DNA of 64,000 nucleotides from Streptomyces phaeoluteigriseus (GTDB taxonomy: Bacteria; Actinomycetota; Actinomycetes; Streptomycetales; Streptomycetaceae), in assembly GCF_001896135.2 (NCBI RefSeq), contig NZ_MPOH02000014.1:32074-96073 (forward strand), written 5' to 3'. Shown in pieces: positions 56,177 to 64,000 of this stretch. The stretch's first letter is position 1, and each line of letters begins with the position of its first letter. Position numbers and translations under genes: made by a program. The notes beneath the pieces are model-generated. The model did not search any database. It was given only the letters and a program-made list of their open reading frames with translations, and was not told the origin of the DNA.

Positions 56177-56761
56177 CTATGCCGGGGCCGTATCCGTGTC
56201 CGAGTCCGTGGAAGTCGTCCGGCGGTTGGTGAACCGGTGCCACCAGTGGCGGCGTCGGGGGTGCACCGCGCGGCCCAGCCGGAGGCCGATCAGAAGGTAA
56301 CCCAACAGTGCGCCCGTGGTGTTGAGCAGAACGTCGTCGACGTCGAAGGCGCGCCCGGTGATGAGGGCGCCCTGGACGAGTTCGACGAGGATCATCACAA
56401 GAGCGGTAGCCGCCGCTACGCGGAGCAGTCCTCGCGTTCGGGGCACCAGTACCGGCAGCAGCACACCGAACGGTATCCCCATCACGATGTTGCCGCCGAG
56501 CTGCTTGACCGTGTCACGGGACAAGGGCTGTGCGAGGTAGGCGCGGATGGAGTCACCGGGGCGCAGGTTGCTGTGCGTCAGCTGCACGGAAGCCGCCGAG
56601 GGTTCCAGGGTCAGCCGGGCCAGCACCACCGCGAAGGCCACCGCCCCGGCGAAGGCCAACATCATGGCCAGCACCCGGCCGAGCGTGGTCAGGGGAGGTT
56701 CTCCGGGGACCCGGTCCCCTGGAGTCCTCGCCGTCTTCTCACGCAAAAACATCCGCGCCAT
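56177..56761 (-). CDS. VanZ-family membrane protein
   Basis: 194 residues with the VanZ fold: four membrane helices (about 28-48, 90-105, 112-130, 140-158) and the family motif NIVMGIPFGVLLPVL followed by VELVQGALITGRAFDVDDVLLNTTGALLGY (acidic DVDD before the last helix). VanZ proteins can raise teicoplanin tolerance, but most members have unknown roles at the envelope. GGGAG seven bases before the ATG at 56761. The C-terminus is basic then Thr/Asp-rich. Not clustered with van genes here. Confidence 0.88.
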   Translation of the reverse strand: MARMFLREKTARTPGDRVPGEPPLTTLGRVLAMMLAFAGAVAFAVVLARLTLEPSAASVQLTHSNLRPGDSIRAYLAQPLSRDTVKQLGGNIVMGIPFGVLLPVLVPRTRGLLRVAAATALVMILVELVQGALITGRAFDVDDVLLNTTGALLGYLLIGLRLGRAVHPRRRHWWHRFTNRRTTSTDSDTDTAPA

Positions 56762-57286
56762 TACGAACTCCCAGCCACCATTGGTTCTGCTTGGACGTTC
56801 TGAGTACCCGAGTTGAAGCGGCGCACTTCGCGGCCGCTCCCGCCGGGTCCGTTTCGTGTGCCGGACAGGTTGGCTCGTCGCGACCTTGGCGGACAGCAGC
56901 TACCGACGGGGCAACCCTGAGTGTGTCATGCCCGGTCGGTATCGCCGGCGCAGCGCCCGGCTGGTACCGGGTGGTACGAGTCCTCTCGCGGCAGAGGGGT
57001 TCGCCCACGTCGTGGAGGTCGTTCTCCGGCCGAGACGGTGTGGGGTGGCGGGCGCCCCGTCGGAGCGAGCGGTCGGTGAGGGTGTGGATGCCTCCGTGGC
57101 GGTCCGCTGCTGCCGCTGCCGCTGCTGCCGGGGTGGCCGCGGTGTGCTCGTCCGTACTGGATCCTGCCGTGCGCCACCGCAGGGCCCGCTCCTCCGCACC
57201 CAGCTGGAGCCCCTCTCAGGCAAGGCCGAAGACGGCACGTCGTGGGGTGTGGACCGAGACCGGCGACGAGCCCTCGGTCACGACCA
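56762..57286. other. Gap upstream of the latex-clearing protein gene
   Basis: No gene with convincing protein character. Contains CTGCCG-rich stretches at about 57105-57135. The right edge holds the Lcp promoter. Confidence 0.35.
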
Positions 57287-57315
57287 TTGCCGACGGCGAC
57301 ACACCTCGCTATGTT
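57287..57315 (+). promoter_or_regulatory. Candidate lcp promoter
   Basis: TTGCCG (57287-57292) and TATGTT (57310-57315) are 17 bases apart in the only AT-richer part of the upstream region, 110 bases before the ATG at 57426. Confidence 0.45.
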
Positions 57316-57425
57316 AATCGAAAATCACATCGGTGAGACAAGGCGCGTCACGCCTTGGCCGCACAACTGGCAGGTCTGCGCAGGCATCTGAATCCATCTG
57401 GCCCATCAGGGAAGCAGGTAAGTCA

Positions 57426-58622
57426 ATGGAGAACCTCAGCAGGCGAAAGGCTCTGTCGCTCGGCGTCGCACTCGGCCTCGTGGGCGTGGCGAACCCCGCC
57501 TGGGCGTCGACGGGCTCGGTGACCGGAGCCGCCACAGGGACCGGTCCCCAGTGGATCTGGGACGACGCGGCGGATCCCCTGATGGTTTCGATGCTCGACA
57601 ACGGCCACGTGCCGGCGATCAACTCCGCCTGGGCGTCGTGGGTCAACAACAACGACCCGCTGCCCAGCGGACTGCCGGCCGAATTCGCCGCATACCTGCG
57701 GCAGGTCAACCGGCTGCCCTCCTGGGCCGACCCCGTCAAGCTGGCCCGCGCCGCGGACTTCAACCGGCGCAGGGACCTGTACCTCTTCATGCTGTACGGC
57801 CTCGGCGGCGGAATCATGAGCACCGTGATTCCGCGCGAGGCCAAGAGCGTCTACTGGTCCGCGGGCGGCGCCGACATGCAGGACCGCGCGGCCAAGACGT
57901 TCTCGTTCGGCTACGACCTGTCCCAGCTGGGAGCCTTCAAGCCGACGGGACAGTTCGTCGTCACGGCCAACAAGACGCGTGTGGTGCACGCCGCGGTGCG
58001 TCATCTGCTGCCGCAGTCGCCGCACTGGCGGGCGGTCGCCGACGAGACCGTCCCGATCAGCGCCGCCGACATCCTGGTCACCTTCCACAGCCTGGGCACG
58101 TACGTCCACCGCAAGCTGCTCGACTGGAGGATCCCGTTCCCGGCCGCGGACCGGGAGGCGTTCCTGCACTCGTGGCAGGTCGCGATCCACCTGCTCGGTG
58201 TGCCGTACGAGCACATCCCCCAGACCTGGGCTGCCGCCGAGAAGCAGGCGACACAGGTGCTCGACCCGATCCTCACTCCGTCGACCGAGGGCATCGCACT
58301 GGCCGAGGAACTGCTCGGCCTGACCGCACAGATCGACCTCGGCGTCACGCGCGGGTTCCTGAACGAGTTCGTGCGCTACGTCCTCAGCGACGAGGTCGGC
58401 GACTGGCTGGGACTGAAACGCGACTACGCGGCGGCGGCCCTGGTCCGCACCGCATGGCCGGCGTACATCCTGTTCCGTGAAGGGCTGTCGCCCGTCATGC
58501 CCGGCACCTTCTACATGGTCGACCAGTTCGTGCGCGCCCTGGCCATGCTGTTCCTCAACAAGGGTTCCTCCGGGACCACCACCCCCATCACGATCCCCAC
58601 CGGAAACAGGGCGGCGGCCTGA
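57426..58622 (+). CDS. lcp: Latex-clearing protein (rubber oxygenase, Lcp/DUF2236)
   Basis: 398 residues, the normal Lcp length. Lcp is a secreted b-type haem dioxygenase that cleaves poly(cis-1,4-isoprene) into oligomers with aldehyde and ketone ends. A Tat signal (LSRRKALSLGVALG) ends near AWAST. The DUF2236 core shows the family blocks PQWIWDDAADPLM, LPSWADPVKLARAADFNRR, LYGLGGGIMSTVIPREAKSV, NKTRVVHAAVRHLLPQSPHW (with the conserved Lys-Thr and His), LVTFHSLGTYVHRKL and the final PITIPTGNR. ATG 57426 opens the signal. A hairpin follows and a double-TetR regulator gene converges from the right. Haem ligation residues are inferred from family pattern, not numbered here. Confidence 0.9.
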   Translation: MENLSRRKALSLGVALGLVGVANPAWASTGSVTGAATGTGPQWIWDDAADPLMVSMLDNGHVPAINSAWASWVNNNDPLPSGLPAEFAAYLRQVNRLPSWADPVKLARAADFNRRRDLYLFMLYGLGGGIMSTVIPREAKSVYWSAGGADMQDRAAKTFSFGYDLSQLGAFKPTGQFVVTANKTRVVHAAVRHLLPQSPHWRAVADETVPISAADILVTFHSLGTYVHRKLLDWRIPFPAADREAFLHSWQVAIHLLGVPYEHIPQTWAAAEKQATQVLDPILTPSTEGIALAEELLGLTAQIDLGVTRGFLNEFVRYVLSDEVGDWLGLKRDYAAAALVRTAWPAYILFREGLSPVMPGTFYMVDQFVRALAMLFLNKGSSGTTTPITIPTGNRAAA

Positions 58623-58643
58623 GCCTTGGATCCGAGTTCACCC

Positions 58644-58677
58644 GCCCGCCCCGCGGCAGACGGGCCGAGGGGCGGGC
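58644..58677. terminator. Terminator between lcp and the TetR gene
   Basis: GCCCGCCCC (58644-58652) pairs perfectly with GGGGCGGGC (58669-58677) over a 16-base loop, 22 bases past the lcp stop and between convergent genes. Confidence 0.6.
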
Positions 58678-58746
58678 ACCGGGGTGACTCCCGCAGGGAC
58701 CGCCGCACGGCGCGGCCCCTCGTCGCCGCCGGGTTGCCGGGGCCGT

Positions 58747-59943
58747 TCAGAGACCCAGAGCGCCCAGGACCAGAGCGGTCACGGCCTCGCGGTGGCCAGG
58801 ACCGTCCTGCCACCGCAGTCTGCGTCCCGCCTCGACCACCACACCGAACCCCGCGTGCACCAGCACCCGGGCCTGGCGCGGGTCCAGCTCCGGACGGGCC
58901 TGCCGCAACTGCTGCTCCCAGACGGCGATGTGTTCGCGCTGCGCGAGGACCACGGGCCGCCGCAGGCCGGCCGGCAGGCCGGCCAGCTCGGCCTCGGCCA
59001 CGCTGTTGAGGTCGGTGTATTCGAAGCTGTAGGCCACATACGTCGCTGCCAGCGCGACGATGGCGTCGTGCGGGCCGGCCACTTCGCGCAGACTCCGCTC
59101 CACGCCCTGGGTCAGCAGGCCCGCCGCCTGGAGGCATGCCGCCGCCAGGATGTCGATCTTGCCGGGGTAATGGCGGTAGAGCGCGGACGGGGTCAGTCCC
59201 ACCGCCTCCGCGATCTGGCCGTTCGTGACGCTGGCGAATCCGTCCCGGGCGAACAGCGGGATGGAGGCCGCGAGGATCTCCGCGCGTCGCGTGCGCGGCA
59301 CCGGCCGGGTTGGCAGCTCGACGGGGTGCGCGCCCGGCCGGCCCGCCGCGGGATCACTCGCGGCCACGCCCAGGGCGGAGGCGAGCAGCAGCTCCTCGGC
59401 CCGGCGTTGGGCTATGGAGGTGCGATGCATGGTGATGGACCCGATCGCGCCGAGAGCCGCCGTGGCCCGCAGGCGCTCGTCAGGCATGGGGTGCTCGCGC
59501 TGGACCGCTTCGTCGACCCGCTCGACGAGGCGACCGAACTTCGCCGCGAGACGCCGGCGGTCCTCGCGGTTGAGGTACCGGGCCTCCCATCGGTACACGC
59601 CGCCCGACGCGCGGTGGGCGACGGTGATCCGGGTGACGGCGGTGAGCACTTCCGTCAGAGCCGCCCCGGACGGCACCTCGTCGAGCGCGGCGACCAGTCC
59701 GTCCACCATGACGTCGGCGCACTCGGCGAACAGCGCGTACTTGTTCGGGAAGTGCCGGTACAGAGCGGCCGCGGAGATGCCCACACCGGCGGCGACCTCC
59801 TCCATGGAAGCCGTGTGGTAACCGCGCTCGCTGAAGACCCGTCCGGCCGCCTCGACGATGAGCTGCTTGCGGTTGCGGGGCCGAGCGGCCGTGGTCGGAT
59901 CGCCGCTCGCGGACGAACGCGCTGATGGGGAGGCGGAGGCCAT
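58747..59943 (-). CDS. Tandem double-TetR transcriptional regulator
   Basis: 398 residues, twice the usual TetR length, with two complete N-terminal-type helix-turn-helix domains. The first at about 23-75 (IVEAAGRVFSERGYHTASME, GISAAALYRHFPNK) is followed by a full ligand domain; the second at about 222-270 (EILAASIPLFARDGFASVTN, LTPSALYRHYPGK) is followed by another. The protein is therefore a fused repressor pair. ATG 59943 is chosen over a TTG at 59955; no strong ribosome site is seen, so it may be leaderless. It converges on lcp; TetR genes beside lcp are known from rubber degraders, but many such double-TetR genes sit near acyl-CoA genes, so the target is open. Confidence 0.85.
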   Translation of the reverse strand: MASASPSARSSASGDPTTAARPRNRKQLIVEAAGRVFSERGYHTASMEEVAAGVGISAAALYRHFPNKYALFAECADVMVDGLVAALDEVPSGAALTEVLTAVTRITVAHRASGGVYRWEARYLNREDRRRLAAKFGRLVERVDEAVQREHPMPDERLRATAALGAIGSITMHRTSIAQRRAEELLLASALGVAASDPAAGRPGAHPVELPTRPVPRTRRAEILAASIPLFARDGFASVTNGQIAEAVGLTPSALYRHYPGKIDILAAACLQAAGLLTQGVERSLREVAGPHDAIVALAATYVAYSFEYTDLNSVAEAELAGLPAGLRRPVVLAQREHIAVWEQQLRQARPELDPRQARVLVHAGFGVVVEAGRRLRWQDGPGHREAVTALVLGALGL

Positions 59944-60089
59944 GCGATCAGTCAATCACACACCGTCAGGAGGCCGGCCTCCCTCGGAGCGGACGGCACA
60001 CGGCGTGATTCCCGGATCACTTCCCGGGTGATTGCCTGTCCCGTGACGTGTGCGGCTCGCGCCTACTGTCGGCACGGCGGGCGGCGGGC

Positions 60090-60138
60090 GGCTGACGGCT
60101 GACGGCTGACGGCTCTCGGCTCTCGGCTGTCGGCAGGC
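60090..60138. repeat. Seven 7-bp tandem repeats GGCTGAC/GGCTCTC/GGCTGTC
   Basis: Seven units in the spacer between the double-TetR and alcohol dehydrogenase genes. On the other strand they read like the CCGACTG heptamers at 22521-22597. No gene is seen in 59944-60219. Confidence 0.9.
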
Positions 60139-60219
60139 GGCATTGTGCGGGCGGCTGCCGGTATCGCGGCGGGGAGACGCCGTCGGGCACCGCCGTTCCC
60201 CATGCCGGAGCGGCCGGTG

Positions 60220-61311
60220 TCAGGTGAAGGTGAGGACAGGCTTGACCACGCTGCCGTCCCCCATGGCGGCCACGGCCGCGTCGATGTCCTCGAACGGGAA
60301 CGTGGTGACCAGCCGGTCGAGCGGGAAGAGGCCTCGCCTGTGCAGGCTGATCAGCTCGGGGAGGAAGCGGCCGGGGTCGGAGTCTCCCTCGATCACCCCG
60401 TGGACGCGGACGCCCTTGGCGAGCAGGCCCATCACCTCGAACGTCACCTCGCCGCCGAGGCCGAGGAGGGCGAGTTCGCCGCGCGGGCGCAGCGCCCCGA
60501 CGGCCCGGCGGGCCATCTCCGGACGGCCGGTGGTCTCGACGACGTGGTGCGCACCACCGCCGGTGAGGTCGCGCAGCGCGGCCACCAGACCGTCCCCGGG
60601 GGCCAGGGCCGCCTCGGCGCCGAGCGCGGTGGCCAGGGCACGGCGGGAGGCGATCGGGTCGACGGCCACCACCGGATCGCAGCCCACGGCCACCGCGGCC
60701 ATCAGCGCGCTCAGGCCGACCCCGCCCGCCCCCAGGACGACCAGCGAGGAACCCGGTTCGGGGCGCAGCCGGTTGAGCACGGTGCCCGCGCCCGTCTGGC
60801 CGCCGCAGCCCAGTGGCGCGACGACCGTGGCCGGCAGGTCGGATTCCACCTTGACCACACCGCGTTCGTGGACGACGGCGTGCGTGGCGAAGCTGGACTG
60901 GCCGAAGAAGCCGGCGCGGAGCGGTGTGCCGTCGAGAGAGAGCGGAGTGGTGCCGTCGTCGCGTCCACCCGAGAGGTTCCGGGCCCGCGCGGAGTGGCAG
61001 TAGGCCGGGTGGCCCGCCGCGCACTGCTCGCAGGCGCCGCAACTGGCGAAGGTGAGACAGACATGGTCCCCCGGCGCGATGCCGGTCACCTCCGCGCCCA
61101 CCGCCTCGACCCGGCCGGCGCCCTCGTGGCCGAAGACCATCGGGGTGAGCCGCCGGGGCCAGGTGTCCCGCATCGTCAGGTCGGTGTGACAGATCCCGAC
61201 CGCGGTCATCCGCACCAGCACCTCGTACGGCCGCGGGTCCTCGATGTCCGCGTCCCGGAGGGTGAACGGGGCGCCCGGCGCCTCGGTGACCGCGGCGCGG
61301 ACGCGCCTCAC
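60220..61311 (-). CDS. Zinc-dependent alcohol dehydrogenase (MDR family)
   Basis: 363 residues of the class III/aryl alcohol dehydrogenase type. Catalytic zinc ligands Cys41 (GICHTD), His62-Glu63 (GHEGAGRV); structural zinc Cys91, Cys94, Cys97, Cys105; cofactor loop VLGAGGVGLSA with Asp after the second strand (VAVDPIASRR), indicating NAD. The GTG at 61311 overlaps the DUF4334 stop (GTGA). Downstream of a TetR gene and DUF4334, facing an acyl-CoA racemase-like gene, it probably oxidises an alcohol in degradation of a branched or terpenoid compound; the substrate is not determined. Confidence 0.92.
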   Translation of the reverse strand: MRRVRAAVTEAPGAPFTLRDADIEDPRPYEVLVRMTAVGICHTDLTMRDTWPRRLTPMVFGHEGAGRVEAVGAEVTGIAPGDHVCLTFASCGACEQCAAGHPAYCHSARARNLSGGRDDGTTPLSLDGTPLRAGFFGQSSFATHAVVHERGVVKVESDLPATVVAPLGCGGQTGAGTVLNRLRPEPGSSLVVLGAGGVGLSALMAAVAVGCDPVVAVDPIASRRALATALGAEAALAPGDGLVAALRDLTGGGAHHVVETTGRPEMARRAVGALRPRGELALLGLGGEVTFEVMGLLAKGVRVHGVIEGDSDPGRFLPELISLHRRGLFPLDRLVTTFPFEDIDAAVAAMGDGSVVKPVLTFT

Positions 61312-61811
61312 GAGCCCTGTCCGGCCGATGGGCCCGGGGCCTGGAGAGCGCGCTCGAGGAAGAAGTAGTAGAAGGGGCCCTCCGCGGGGGTCCCCTTGGC
61401 GTTCATGATCCCCATCAGCGTGGTGTCGTCCACCCGCTTGAAGTGGTCGAGGACCGGCTGGCCGTCATAGACCATGGTGGCCGTGGCCTCGCCGCGGAAC
61501 TCGACGGTCCACAGGCTGGCCTCGCCCTTGCCGAGTTCGAGGTTGGAGTACAGCTCGCCCGCGGCGTCGCGGCAGATCAGCGGCTTGACGTCGTGCACGG
61601 AGGTGAACGTCTTGCCGTACCAATTGGCCTTGGCCAGCATGCCGTTGAGGGGGTGGCCGGTGCGGAACTCGCCGCCCTTCCACTCACCGAGTATGTCCTC
61701 GGGGCGGACGGTGGCCAGCGCCGCCCAGATCTGGTCGAGTTCCGCAGGGCTGACCACGCCGTCCTTCTCCCGTAGCTCCTGGAAGCGGGCGCGGGCCTCG
61801 AGCACGTTCAT
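61308..61811 (-). CDS. DUF4334 (GXWXG) protein
   Basis: 167 residues. The N-terminal part carries the GXWXG box (LGEWKGGEFRTGHPLNG, about 41-57) and the C-terminal part the DUF4334 lipocalin-like region (VLDHFKRVDDTTLMGIMNAK, then PFYYFFLER). Members are small soluble proteins, frequently beside dehydrogenases and acyl-CoA enzymes, thought to bind hydrophobic ligands. GAGAGGA lies eight bases before the ATG. Translationally coupled to the alcohol dehydrogenase gene. TetR follows after 135 bases upstream on the same strand. Confidence 0.85.
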   Translation of the reverse strand: MNVLEARARFQELREKDGVVSPAELDQIWAALATVRPEDILGEWKGGEFRTGHPLNGMLAKANWYGKTFTSVHDVKPLICRDAAGELYSNLELGKGEASLWTVEFRGEATATMVYDGQPVLDHFKRVDDTTLMGIMNAKGTPAEGPFYYFFLERALQAPGPSAGQGS

Positions 61812-61946
61812 GCGGGTGTCCTCTCGTCGGTGGTGACACGTCGGAGTTGCGATGTCGGGATGTCGTCGACGCGGGGTGCGTCGGGAAACACCGCCCCGAC
61901 CGCCGCCGGTCGGCGGAGCCCGGAGGGAGCGCGGTGCCCCGCCGCG

Positions 61947-62684
61947 TCACCGGGAGGCGGGCGGAGCGGAATCCCTCGGGGCGGAGGTCCGCGCGAGGGA
62001 GGGGGGTCGGAGGGCGGAGTGCCGTGGGAACGGGAACGGAGGATCGCCGGTGACCGCGCCGGGGTGGCCCACGGTGGAGAGGCTCAGCAGTACGTGGCGT
62101 TCGGCCACCTCCTCGGCGGTGAGCGGGCCGTCCTCGCGGAACCAGTTGGCGACCCCCTGACACATGACGAGGACCGAACGCACCGCGTCGGCCGGGATCG
62201 GCGTGGTGAAGACGCCCTGGGCGCGGCCCGCCTCGACCGTGTTCAGCAGCATGTGCTCCAGATAGTCGCGCAGGGCGACGTAGCGCGCCCGGTTCTGGGG
62301 CTCCAGGCTGCGTATCTCGGTGTCCAGGAAGGCCAGTTGCCGACGGTGGGTCATGTAGAGCACGATCGACTCGACCATGCCACAGAACCGCGCCAGCGGA
62401 TCGTCCCCGGCCTCCCCGGCCGCGGCTCGGCAGCGGTCCAGGACGTCCTTGATGGACGTCTCCAGCAGCGTGGCCAGCAGAGCCTGCTTGTTCTCGTAGT
62501 GGTAGTACAGCGCGGGCACGGTGACGCCGACCCGGCCGGCGATCTCCCGGACCGAAGTGCCGTGGTAGCCCTGCTCGTTGAAGGCGTTCATGGCGTGCAT
62601 CAGGATCGGGTGCAGGTCGAGCCGTCCATAGGAGCGCCAGTGCTCCGCCGGTGGCGTGGTGTCCTGGCTCGGCTCGGTGTTCAA
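61947..62684 (-). CDS. TetR-family repressor
   Basis: 245 residues: helix-turn-helix about 28-75 (AMNAFNEQGYHGTSVREIAG, TVPALYYHYENKQALLATLL) and a C-terminal TetR_C-type ligand domain (FLDTEIRSLEPQNRARYVAL). TTG start with GAGGAGAG five bases upstream. The last ~40 residues are Pro/Arg-rich and atypical. Divergent from the racemase-like gene across 260 bases that contain a TetR-type palindrome; likely controls both directions. Confidence 0.88.
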   Translation of the reverse strand: MNTEPSQDTTPPAEHWRSYGRLDLHPILMHAMNAFNEQGYHGTSVREIAGRVGVTVPALYYHYENKQALLATLLETSIKDVLDRCRAAAGEAGDDPLARFCGMVESIVLYMTHRRQLAFLDTEIRSLEPQNRARYVALRDYLEHMLLNTVEAGRAQGVFTTPIPADAVRSVLVMCQGVANWFREDGPLTAEEVAERHVLLSLSTVGHPGAVTGDPPFPFPRHSALRPPSLARTSAPRDSAPPASR

Positions 62685-62849
62685 CGGCTCTCCTCGGGAC
62701 GGGCGGCGATCGACGACATCGTAGGGCCGTGAGCGCGAAACACCTCCTTGCGGCTGCTTAGCGATCGATCAGGAAACCTGGCGTTCGGCGTGCGTCGTGG
62801 TGTCACTTCCCCGACAGAGTCCTACAAAAACTGGTGCTGCAGGGGGAGT

Positions 62850-62900
62850 TGACCGACGGACGCCGCGCTCCTACGTTCTTAGCGAACGCTCAGTAAGTCT
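62850..62900 (+). promoter_or_regulatory. Promoter and TetR-type operator before the racemase gene
   Basis: TTGACC (62850-62855) and TACGTT (62873-62878) are 17 bases apart. Immediately after lies CTTAGCGAACGCTCAGTAAG with a perfect AGCG-AA-CGCT core (62882-62891), the form of TetR operators, positioned to block the start. The rest of 62685-62944 shows no gene. Confidence 0.6.
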
Positions 62901-62944
62901 CCTATTGGAGGCGATGAGTCCGCCTCGCACCGAGAAGGGAATCC

Positions 62945-64000
62945 ATGAGCCGGCACTCCACCGACCCTCCCGGCCGCGATGTGGCGGGTCCGCTGGACGG
63001 CGTACGCGTGGTCGAACTGGCGGGGATCGGTCCCGGTCCGTTCGCCGCGATGCTCCTCGCCGACCTGGGCGCCGACGTGGTGCGCGTCGACCGCCCCGGC
63101 CCCCGGCCGCTCGGCGGCGATCCCGCCCACGACGTGACCAACCGCAACAAGCGCTCCGTCCTGGTCGACCTCAAGTCACCCCGAGGGCCGGAAACGGTGA
63201 GGGCGTTGGCGGCGCGCGCCGAGATCCTGGTGGAGGGATACCGCCCCGGAGTCGCCGAGCGGCTCGGGGTCGGCCCCGAGCAGTGCATGGCCGCCAACCC
63301 CGCGCTGGTGTACGGCCGGATGACCGGCTGGGGCCAGCGGGGCCCCCTCGCCTCCTGGGCCGGACACGACATCGGCTACATCGCCACCGCCGGCACCCTG
63401 TCCATGATCGGCCCGCCGGACGGACCACCCGTCTTCCCCGTCAACCTGCTCGGCGACTACGCCGGCGGTTCCCTCTACCTGACCACCGGCGTCCTCGCCG
63501 CGCTGCTCACCGCCCGCGCCACCGGGCGCGGCCAGGTGGTGGACGCCGCGATCGTGGACGGCACCGCACACCTCACCGCCATGTTCTGGGGCATGCTCGC
63601 CGAGGGCACCTGGCAGGACGCCCGTGGCCGCAACCTTCTCGACGGCGGCTGTCCCCACTACGGCGTCTACGAGACCGCCGACGGCGGCTGGATGGCGGTC
63701 GGCGCCCTGGAACCGCAGTTCTACGCGGTCTTCGTGGGCATCCTGGGCCTGGGTGCCGAGGACCTCCCGGACCGCGCCGACCCGCGCAACTGGCCCGAGC
63801 TGCGAGCCGTGTTCAGCAACCGGTTCAAGAGCGCCACCCGCGAGGAGTGGACGGCCGTCTTCGAAGGCACCGACGCCTGCGTCGCACCCGTGCTCTCGCT
63901 GCGCGAGGCGGCCGGCCACCGGCACCTGACCGGACGCGGCACCTACACCGAGGCGTACGGCGTGACCCAGCCCCGCCCCCCGCCCCCCCGCTTCTCGGAC
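62945..64000 (+). CDS. Alpha-methylacyl-CoA racemase / CoA-transferase family III (partial)
   Basis: At least 352 codons, running off the right end without a stop. CaiB/BaiF family: an N-terminal GPLDGVRVVELAGIGPGPFA (about 15-34) and LADLGADVVRVDRPG (about 40-54), then NRNKRSVLVDLKSP, YGRMTGWGQRGPLASWAGHD with the catalytic Asp in GHDIGYIATAG (about residue 142), and LLDGGCPHYGVYETADGG. The GHD segment and PHYGVYE pattern match alpha-methylacyl-CoA racemase rather than formyl-CoA transferase. AAGGGA is four bases before the ATG. Expected role is epimerising 2-methylacyl-CoA in degradation of branched chains, consistent with the neighbouring dehydrogenase. Confidence 0.9.
   Translation, partial: MSRHSTDPPGRDVAGPLDGVRVVELAGIGPGPFAAMLLADLGADVVRVDRPGPRPLGGDPAHDVTNRNKRSVLVDLKSPRGPETVRALAARAEILVEGYRPGVAERLGVGPEQCMAANPALVYGRMTGWGQRGPLASWAGHDIGYIATAGTLSMIGPPDGPPVFPVNLLGDYAGGSLYLTTGVLAALLTARATGRGQVVDAAIVDGTAHLTAMFWGMLAEGTWQDARGRNLLDGGCPHYGVYETADGGWMAVGALEPQFYAVFVGILGLGAEDLPDRADPRNWPELRAVFSNRFKSATREEWTAVFEGTDACVAPVLSLREAAGHRHLTGRGTYTEAYGVTQPRPPPPRFSD

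Noticed and set aside
56177..56761. Glycopeptide resistance determinant
   Set aside because: VanZ-family proteins are common in actinomycetes without vanHAX, and none of those genes is present here.

Overview
The window is about 71% G+C, has strongly G/C-biased third codon positions, many GTG and TTG starts, purine-rich ribosome binding sites and actinomycete-type families (LmbU, VanZ, DUF4097, Lcp, tandem PKS/NRPS). It is best read as a chromosomal segment of a Streptomyces, probably from an accessory or arm-proximal region because it is rich in gene relics, short tandem repeats and a broken biosynthetic cluster.

Region 1 (1-22.4 kb): a dimethylargininase-like hydrolase, an LmbU-type regulator and a divergent, catalytically degenerate IS701-like transposase protein lead into a frameshifted DUF4097 protein and a leftward hybrid cluster. 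In transcription order the cluster is a PKS piece lacking KS, AT and the front of its DH (DH'-ER-KR-ACP), a complete KS-AT-ACP module with a methylmalonyl-type AT, a C-A-PCP NRPS with a frameshift and altered adenylation motifs, a flavin N-hydroxylase and a type II thioesterase. Docking segments suggest the order PKS to PKS to NRPS. Its upstream end dissolves into DH fragments, a 9-bp repeat and a short-chain dehydrogenase relic, so the cluster looks truncated. A GtrA-like membrane protein and an MFS exporter follow.

Region 2 (22.5-43.2 kb): a VOC protein, an AraC-type regulator, then a coherent sugar locus: a LacI-family regulator, a YtfQ/YtfR/YtfT/YjfF-type ABC importer and two convergent secreted GH2 glycosidases. 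Similar AACGTT-centred palindromes lie before lacI, before the transporter operon and before the larger glycosidase, which defines a small regulon. Galactofuranoside or a related furanoside is the most likely substrate (inference). Beyond it are a membrane protein convergent with a secreted 27-residue-repeat protein, a dead amidase/peptidoglycan-binding gene and an intact M23 endopeptidase.

Region 3 (43.2-50.1 kb): mostly lone genes separated by repeats and relics: a 57-bp tandem repeat, a DUF2235 hydrolase, a nuclease-like protein, a duplicated Wza-like domain protein without signal peptide, and an ankyrin/HEAT protein.

Region 4 (50.1-64 kb): a tripartite tricarboxylate transporter (tctCBA) divergent from a CitA/CitB-type two-component system, a 56-residue membrane protein, a VanZ protein, a Tat-exported latex-clearing protein (rubber oxygenase) convergent with a double-TetR regulator, and a catabolic locus (TetR, DUF4334, zinc alcohol dehydrogenase, and a divergent alpha-methylacyl-CoA racemase-like gene that runs off the window). 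Several genes are interrupted by single-base indels; whether these are real mutations or assembly errors cannot be decided from the sequence alone. No rRNA, tRNA or CRISPR array was seen.
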